Source: Spinacia oleracea (Eukaryota; Streptophyta; Magnoliopsida; Caryophyllales; Amaranthaceae). Taken from it: a DNA stretch of 64,000 nt. The notes beneath the pieces are model-generated. The model searched no databases. It was not told the origin of the DNA and saw nothing but the letters and a program-made list of their open reading frames with translations. Shown in pieces: positions 59,301 through 64,000 of the stretch. Each line of letters opens with the position of its first letter. Position 1 is the stretch's first letter. The stretch covers positions 89,447,285 through 89,511,284 of the forward strand of contig NC_079488.1 in NCBI RefSeq assembly GCF_020520425.1. The letters run 5' to 3'. The position numbers and the translations under genes are program-made.

Positions 59301-61443
59301 ACATATGACAAGCACTGTATAACCATCCCAAGGCACCATCCACATTCACATCCTTTAATGAGTGATCCTGTCACTACCATCCTAGACCCAATATTCACCT
59401 GAAAACCCACCACAAGCTAGAAAAGTTGAAAACCCGCTAGATAAACTTCAAAATTCTCACCATTGAAAGAAGAAGAAACCTTCTAACTACACCAATGCAC
59501 CAACTTTAACCTCTTTACATCACATTTCATCACACTAAAATCCTTTCTAAGCACTTGCACGTGATTAACAAACCCGTAAAATCCACTGTCTTGTAAACTT
59601 CATTCCTAATATTGAGATGTCTACTACTCTCAATCCATATCTTGCTTTCAATGAAAACTTCTTCCTAGGTTAGCCAATGAAAATTTTATTGGTCTCCTTG
59701 CCACACCACCAAATCTATCTCCATTATCTCCGCTTTACACGCCAAAATAACGGGAATAGAGAAAGTTAACATGGACATAAAATAAATAGGCTCACTAAAC
59801 AAGCAACACTTCAACAAAATAAGCTTCCATCCGTTTTGAGAAGTGTTTAGAAGTCCAATATATAAAATCTCTTATAATATGTTCTCTTATACTCCCTCCG
59901 TCCCATAATATAGTGCCCGTTTGACCAAAATCACGGTTATTAAGGTAAAGTATAACATTGATAATAAAAACAATAATTATTTGTTCTTTCAAGATAAAGT
60001 ACATGTTAGTTGGCTTTTATGGAGAGAGAAATTAGAGATTAAAGGTGTGTACATAATAAATAGGCCTAAAAAAGACAAAAATCAAGCACATGGGTTGAAT
60101 AAAAGTCAAAAAATACAATTTTCAAAGTAAAAATTAATGGTTTAAAATAGAAATAGGCACATCATTTAGGGACACCATTTTAGGAAGACAGGCACTATAT
60201 TATGGGACGGAGGGAGTAGTATATACAAAAACATCAACATCCTTCCATATCAATTCATCACTTACCTCTCAAAAGGTCGACTTCACGAATAGAGAGAGTA
60301 AAATAACCAAACCCCATGTGATATATTTTTTTGGTTTTAGCACCCGATTCACCCTTAGGGTTAATCCGGATTCGGGGCGAGTTCTGGGTGGTTAGGTTCC
60401 GGTCCCCTCCCAATTGTTGCTGCGGAGATCGAACACGGGTTCTCCCTACCAAGTTCAGCCCCAATCACCACTGAACCAACAAGCAATTGGTATACACCTT
60501 GTGATATATTAATGAAACATAAGGTTTTTTCTCCAAATCATTGACATATGGTATCGCAAGGTCATTAGTAGCTAATTTTGTTTTCTAAATCCATGCTCAC
60601 TACCACATTCCAATTAGCCATAATAAAATTGTTAAAAAAAAACACTCAATGCCTCTAACAGTCTAAACCCATATTCAGTCGTGTAACGCATTCGAATCAG
60701 GGCATGATTTCGTTGTTAACATTCTGTTAATTTCACTTAGTTAGCCAAAACAAACAACAAACACTTATTCAGAAAGAAAGAAACAAAAAACTCCATATCC
60801 ATATTAAGAGGTAGAAATAAAGTACTCCCTCTGTTCCATAATGTTCCTCATGTTTACTATTCATATGTATTATTAAGATTATAAACGTTAACTGGTGGGA
60901 TATCATTGGATTCGTTTCAATATAAATTTTCTAAATATCAATTTTTTATAATTTTTATTAATACGAAATTAAAATTATTAGTACATTGGAGACCGCGGAA
61001 AAGTGAGGAACATTATGAAAAGGAGGGAGTACCTGATAAGCAACGCGAAGGGAGGACCCATCAGAGTTTGAAGCAACAGTGGACGTCAAAGGCCCTGCAA
61101 CCCCAGGAAATAAAATTAATTTAAAGTTACATGCAAAATCAAATTTATCATAATTGTATAAACATTAATTTAGAAAAATCCACAAAAAAAACATACTAGG
61201 AAGGGGATTAGTGGCGTCGGCGGCGGAGGGGGAATCTTCAGGAAGCTTCTGAGACAAAATAGCCTGAGGAATGTAATTAGAAGTAGGATGAAGAGATGAA
61301 TCAATGAGATTACGGCAGCGTTTAAAGTGGGTTTTGGGAAAATTGAGGGTTGCGTAGTGGTGGTGGCTGGGTTGCGTAAATTGAACTCTAAATTGTGGTA
61401 TTAAGGAGGAGGTGAGAGAATTTGATGATGCGACGTCCAACAT
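47674..61443 (-). CDS. ADT: Arogenate/prephenate dehydratase (ADT), plastid, 11 exons
   Basis: This enzyme decarboxylates and dehydrates arogenate to phenylalanine (or prephenate to phenylpyruvate) in the plastid stroma. Exons from the start: 61443-61197, 61094-61033, 56037-55945, 54567-54367, 54288-54208, 49853-49758, 49680-49603, 49474-49385, 48056-48013, 47912-47831 and 47733-47674. They give 377 residues, all GT-AG with matching phases. Residues 1 to about 85 are a Ser/Pro/Thr-rich transit peptide. The catalytic domain begins about 103 ([10 protein letters not shown]), includes PIENSLGGS and RNYDLLLRH (exon 4), [10 protein letters not shown] (exon 6) and the TRF motif at 267-269. The ACT regulatory domain (about 287-360) has GPGAL at 296-300 and ESRP at 318-321, the phenylalanine-binding motifs of the family. 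Length is normal. The sequence does not show whether it prefers arogenate or prephenate. A Stowaway MITE abuts the donor of intron 2; introns 2, 5 and 8 hold further elements. Confidence 0.96.
48260..48526. mobile_element. Stowaway-like MITE nested in the hAT-like element
   Basis: The ends CTTCCTCGGTTCTTTTATTA and TAATAATAAACGGAGGAAG are inverted, with TA at 48258-48259 and 48527-48528. Confidence 0.8.
48534..48846. mobile_element. Second Stowaway-like MITE, side by side with the first
   Basis: The ends CACCCTTCGTATATAATTAA and TTAATTCTATACGGGGAGAG are inverted, with TA at 48532-48533 and 48847-48848. The interior repeats AATTGGTGCA words. Confidence 0.85.
50102..50117. repeat. Poly-G run of 16
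   Basis: Sixteen G in a row in ADT intron 5. As transcribed (minus) it is a poly-C tract. Confidence 0.95.
50635..51314 (+). mobile_element. Candidate non-autonomous Helitron in ADT intron 5
   Basis: The 3' end has the perfect hairpin GCACGC-ATC-GCGTGC (51288-51302) followed 12 nt later by CTAG at 51311-51314, a Helitron terminus. The 5' end is proposed at 50635, where TCTATAAGGG follows an A. The base after CTAG is C rather than the usual T, so the 3' end is better supported than the 5' end. Confidence 0.5.
51506..51795. mobile_element. Stowaway-like MITE in ADT intron 5
   Basis: The left end CTCCCTCCATTCCTGAATGT and the right end ACATTCAAGAACAATGGGAG are inverted, with TA at 51504-51505 and 51796-51797. 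Confidence 0.85.
53530..54060. repeat. Unclassified segment with repeated TTCGCGG words in ADT intron 5
   Basis: CGCGGTTCGTATTGGTACG and TTCGCGGGG near 53587-53630 recur as GAATTGGTACGGACG and ATTCGCGGTTTGTGGGG near 53998-54035. This local richness in CG dinucleotides is unlike the AT-rich intron around it and suggests an inserted element, but no ends were found. Confidence 0.4.
56316..56368. repeat. (TA)n microsatellite, about 26 units
   Basis: An uninterrupted run in ADT intron 2. Confidence 0.97.
56545..56800. mobile_element. Second copy of the dispersed repeat at 7800-8262, partial
   Basis: It shares ACACCGCGTTA.C.GC.ATCCGTTCTATTTATCCGTTACAAG and the upstream stretch (TTTTGAGTGATT..., TGTGA/TATGATAGATTTGGT) with 8010-8260. 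It is cut on the left next to Stowaway-like ends (GGTGCAAGTAAATCGGGACG, about 56504). Confidence 0.75.
57977..58591. mobile_element. AAGCGC-rich inverted-repeat element in ADT intron 2
   Basis: The left end ATAAAAAAGCGCAAAGCGC and the right end GCGCGCTTTTTTAAAC are inverted. Both arms carry many AAGCGC/GCGCTT and GGCTTCAT/ATGAAGC words around an AT-rich centre. It is similar in style to the hAT-like element at 48152-49269 but not the same sequence. No target duplication was confirmed. Confidence 0.65.
58898..59008. repeat. 111-bp inverted repeat in ADT intron 2
   Basis: GATTTTGGTACACCACTT on the left pairs with AAGTGGTGTACCAAAATC on the right. A second inner pair of related words (TTTGGCACAC / GTGTTCCAAAA) is visible. 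Confidence 0.8.
59892..60216. mobile_element. Stowaway-like MITE in ADT intron 2
   Basis: The ends CTCCCTCCGTCCCATAATAT and ATATTATGGGACGGAGGGAG are perfect inverted repeats, with TA at 59890-59891 and 60217-60218. Confidence 0.93.
60328..60499 (-). mobile_element. tRNA-derived SINE (Au-like) in ADT intron 2
   Basis: The minus strand has a box A-like TTGGTTCAGTGGTGATTGG, a box B-like GTGTTCGATCTCC, and the body GGGAGGGGACCGGAACCTAA / CTCGCCCCGAATCCGG typical of widespread plant SINEs. It ends in a short A-rich tail. The 11-bp duplication TGTGATATATT flanks it (60317-60327 and 60500-60510). Confidence 0.9.
60825..61029. mobile_element. Stowaway-like MITE abutting the donor of ADT intron 2
   Basis: The ends CTCCCTCTGTTCCATAATGT and ACATTATGAAAAGGAGGGAG are inverted, with TA at 60823-60824 and 61030-61031. 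Exon 2 of ADT ends at 61033, so the TA duplication supplies positions +2 and +3 of the intron and the TIR begins at +4. Confidence 0.92.
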
Positions 61444-61519
61444 TTTTGAAATGGAAGTTGTTGTGGTGTAACGACAGAAGAATAGAGGATCAAGCAAACA
61501 AAAAGGGGAGAATTCAAGT

Positions 61520-61528
61520 GTATATATT
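61520..61528 (-). promoter_or_regulatory. Possible TATA box of ADT
   Basis: An AAATATATA stretch on the minus strand lies about 77-85 nt upstream of the ADT start codon. Distance and composition are suitable, but no transcript evidence exists here. Confidence 0.35.
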
Positions 61529-61529
61529 T

Positions 61530-63868
61530 CAATAACTTTAATAATGGTGGATATCACCTAATTTAGTCGGTAAAATTTTGATGCGATGGTATTGAATATC
61601 GTCTACCTCATTTCCACCTTTGACGTCAATTGCTTCAATATATACGAAAAAGAAAATATACCCGTATTTATTATCCCTTAACGGTCATAATATTCGTTCC
61701 CTGTCAAGATAGGGAGGAAATGACACATAAAATCTCCATAACTTCGCCTCCATCGACATCCATGTCACGTCATAGGGTGTGTTTACAATTTTTTCTTTTA
61801 ACAGTACCGCGCAGCTTTTCCACAGTGGACATGGTGGTACCGCACAGGGATAAATTGGTAGCGATGTGGATGCAACTTCCAAATGCACTGCAAGAATGGG
61901 ATGTGTATTGTACTTGATATTTAACTATTCCCTCTACATGTTGTGCCATTTAACGATTAAGGAAGAAAGCTTATCTTGTCTTAACTAGTTTAATGTAGCT
62001 GCCAGACAGTTTTAGCCTTGTCGGAGAAAACTAAAATAGTACCCAAGATAGGTTATCTACCGTGACTCGAGTATTTGATCACAGTAGCAATTGATTCCCT
62101 TGTGACCTCGAATGAGAATCGCCCCAACATTCATCCGTAAAGTGGAGGTTGGGTTCGTGGATAAATTTACTAATATGGAGAGTGTCCAGTATCAGCCCTC
62201 ATACGTCTTTATTAGACTGGAACTTTTTGTCATGAATCAACTTAGGGACATGCGTTATGCTACATTACTAATCTGAATTGATTTCAATGCACAAAATAAT
62301 TTAGACTAAACAACATGGCGAATAGTTGCTTTAGGTTGATTTAAGGAACCTAGCAGAATAGTCGATATTGTCCAGAAATTATCTTATTATGCGTTATAAT
62401 ATAGTCAGATTTATGTGAACTTATTTATAATGATGAGAAAAGCAATAAAGAATTGGAAAATTTAATACAAATAATCCCAACTATTGGTGGTATTCTCATT
62501 TTAATCCCAATTGCATGTAGTTTATTATGGAATAATCCGAACTATTATATTACCCTTCTCATAAGGACTTTTTCATATTACCACCTTAATTTTATGAAAC
62601 GTTTTATATTCAACATTTTTCAAAAGATTTTATCAAGTTCTGATTACTTAATCAGAATTTCGGTTCCTTCCAAAATAAAAATACAATTCAAAATTTACAG
62701 AAACTCAAACACGTTCCTTTCTCTCACACAAAATTGCTCTCGATTTTGGGCATATGTTCTGACTCCATCTGATTTTAGGAGTGCACACAAAGTCGGCTAA
62801 TCCTGGAGCGCGACCTCATTATGTTCTACTGCACCGGGAGGTAGCGCGGGATCGTCTTTTAGGACAGTGGGTGTCCACGACGCAACAATTGTTCATCAAT
62901 CAGTTCATCTACCATATAAGTTTGTTCTAATTTTCGTATTATCACAACAAAAGTTATATTATGCGCTCTCAAAATAGAAATTAGGAAGGTTCACAAACTG
63001 TTGTTTTTTTTCACCTGATTTTTACTTATTTTTACTGAAATTATCTGAACTGAATTTATCTGAACTTATTAGAGCTTATCAAAATTTACTGTAGTTATAA
63101 ATTATACTTGGTCAACCCTTATTTTTCCTGAACTTATTCTCTGAACTTATTTGAACTTATTTTTCCTGAAATAAGTGGAAATAAGGTGAACAGAACAGAG
63201 CCAAAGTAGTAGGGAATATGGAGGATGAAATAATGTCATAGAAATGGTAGTTTTTTCCTTTAAAGGATATGTAAAAGCAGATGCAAATATCATGCAACAC
63301 CAGTTTCAAAAGGTGAAATGGAGAAAGTAAGATGATGTCGTATGCTCAGTTTCATGTTATGCGCTAGCTTGACTGGGGATTATTGATGTTGACACGAACC
63401 AATCTCCGATTCATAGAATGCATATGAAATAAAGATGTGAATGAAGTTGCTCCTATGACAAAAGATCTCAAATTCATCCATGTATCAAGGCTATTAGCAC
63501 AAGAGAAATCCAGAAAAAGTGAATTCATAAGAAAGTACGAAACTGAATTCAGTACCTTGTACAATATAAGTTGCCAATCAAATAACAACATTATTGATAA
63601 AGCTGTTACAATAAAAATAAAAAAAGAAGGTACATTTGATTCAACTTACCACACTACATTTTCTCTAGCAAGCTTTACACAAACTGAACTACTCAAAATA
63701 CAGGAAGCTGATATATATCGAGAATTACATGTTTATAGTATTACATGTCATATTTACCTAAATTATAAAAAAATCAAACATATCACTGTACCAATAAATT
63801 TGTAGCCATCATGCTGCTGCTGTTAACAAGCAGACCCAAGAGAAGAGTTGATTCCTCGGTTACAGATG
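61530..63868. other. Spacer between the MAP kinase gene and ADT
   Basis: Both neighbours read on the minus strand, so this stretch contains the 3' UTR of the kinase gene and the ADT promoter. No open frame has recognisable content. Around 63000-63200 repeated CTGAACTTATT words end with GGTGAACAGAACAGAGCC, which resembles one end of a hAT-like MITE whose partner was not found. Confidence 0.5.
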
Positions 63869-64000
63869 CTATACATATCCCGGGTTGAGTGCTGAAGCTT
63901 CTTGATGGATCATATCTTTCATCTGTTCTTCAGTCAAGGCTTGTTGCTCAAAATCAAATGAGAATGGCTTTTGACATGTAGGTTCATCCGCGATATCATG
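63869..64000 (-). CDS. MPK3: MAP kinase C-terminal end, MPK3-like (partial, runs off window)
   Basis: The last 43 codons plus TAG (63869-63871) read [27 protein letters not shown] and [10 protein letters not shown]. This is the C-terminal tail after the kinase domain of plant group A MAP kinases. The ending ALNP.Y and the FEQQ.L.EEQ.K.MI.QE pattern fit MPK3 better than MPK6 (from memory of the family). These kinases act in immune and stress phosphorylation cascades. The kinase domain itself lies outside the window, so the subgroup is inferred from the tail alone. Confidence 0.85.
   Translation of the reverse strand, partial: HDIADEPTCQKPFSFDFEQQALTEEQMKDMIHQEASALNPGYV

Noticed and set aside
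62453-62800. 115-codon open frame near the right end
   Set aside because: Phe/Ile-rich translation of AT-rich sequence, no motif, no splice context.
62770-62930. Possible PMD N-terminal fragment (NPGARPHYVLLHRE, then LLGQWVSTTQQLF)
   Set aside because: The GP..HY.L...R pattern is faintly PMD-like but too short and unsupported by flanking similarity.
63364-63805. Open frames on both strands next to the MAP kinase end
   Set aside because: No recognisable domain. They lie where the 3' UTR or downstream region of the kinase gene is expected.

Overview
This is a 64 kb window of a plant nuclear genome. The genes have many introns with GT-AG borders. Short coding exons sit in long AT-rich introns filled with plant transposons (Ty1/copia, Ty3/gypsy, LINE, tRNA-derived SINEs, Helitrons, Stowaway, hAT-like and Mutator-like MITEs). 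The kinds of repeat suggest a Caryophyllales/Amaranthaceae species such as a spinach relative, but that is inference; no search was run.

Layout. 1-4.3 kb holds a truncated copia remnant on the minus strand, a minisatellite lying in the intron of a decayed plant-mobile-domain (PMD) gene, a four-part palindrome and a Stowaway MITE. 4.5-19.0 kb is gene 1 (+), 11 exons for a plant-specific protein of about 1,190 residues. Its first intron contains a complete old copia element with nested MITEs, and its last intron a LINE remnant. 19.4-33.7 kb is a transposon block: a LINE 3' fragment, a hairpin array built on CCATGG words, a MITE, and a long-TIR element split by a 10.6 kb gypsy element with nearly identical 2.8 kb LTRs but a decayed pol. 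34.5-35.35 kb is a non-autonomous Helitron that ends 98 bp before the start codon of gene 2 (35.45-44.25 kb, +). Gene 2 is a two-exon gene for a coiled-coil, probably mitochondrial, protein with an 8.2 kb intron. 47.7-61.4 kb (-) is an 11-exon arogenate/prephenate dehydratase gene (ADT, phenylalanine synthesis in plastids). At the right edge (63.87-64.0 kb, -) is the last coding piece of a MAP kinase resembling MPK3.

The host genes have no obvious shared function. Gene 1 and gene 2 are on the plus strand; ADT and the MAP kinase are in tandem on the minus strand, so gene 2 and ADT converge. The most notable points are: an exon 8/9 junction in gene 1 where the better acceptor breaks the frame and a weaker one 28 nt downstream keeps it; a very recent in-frame 95-codon duplication in gene 1; a Stowaway insertion forming the intron side of the ADT intron-2 splice donor; a young gypsy insertion lacking an intact pol; and two unrelated hairpin-array repeats.
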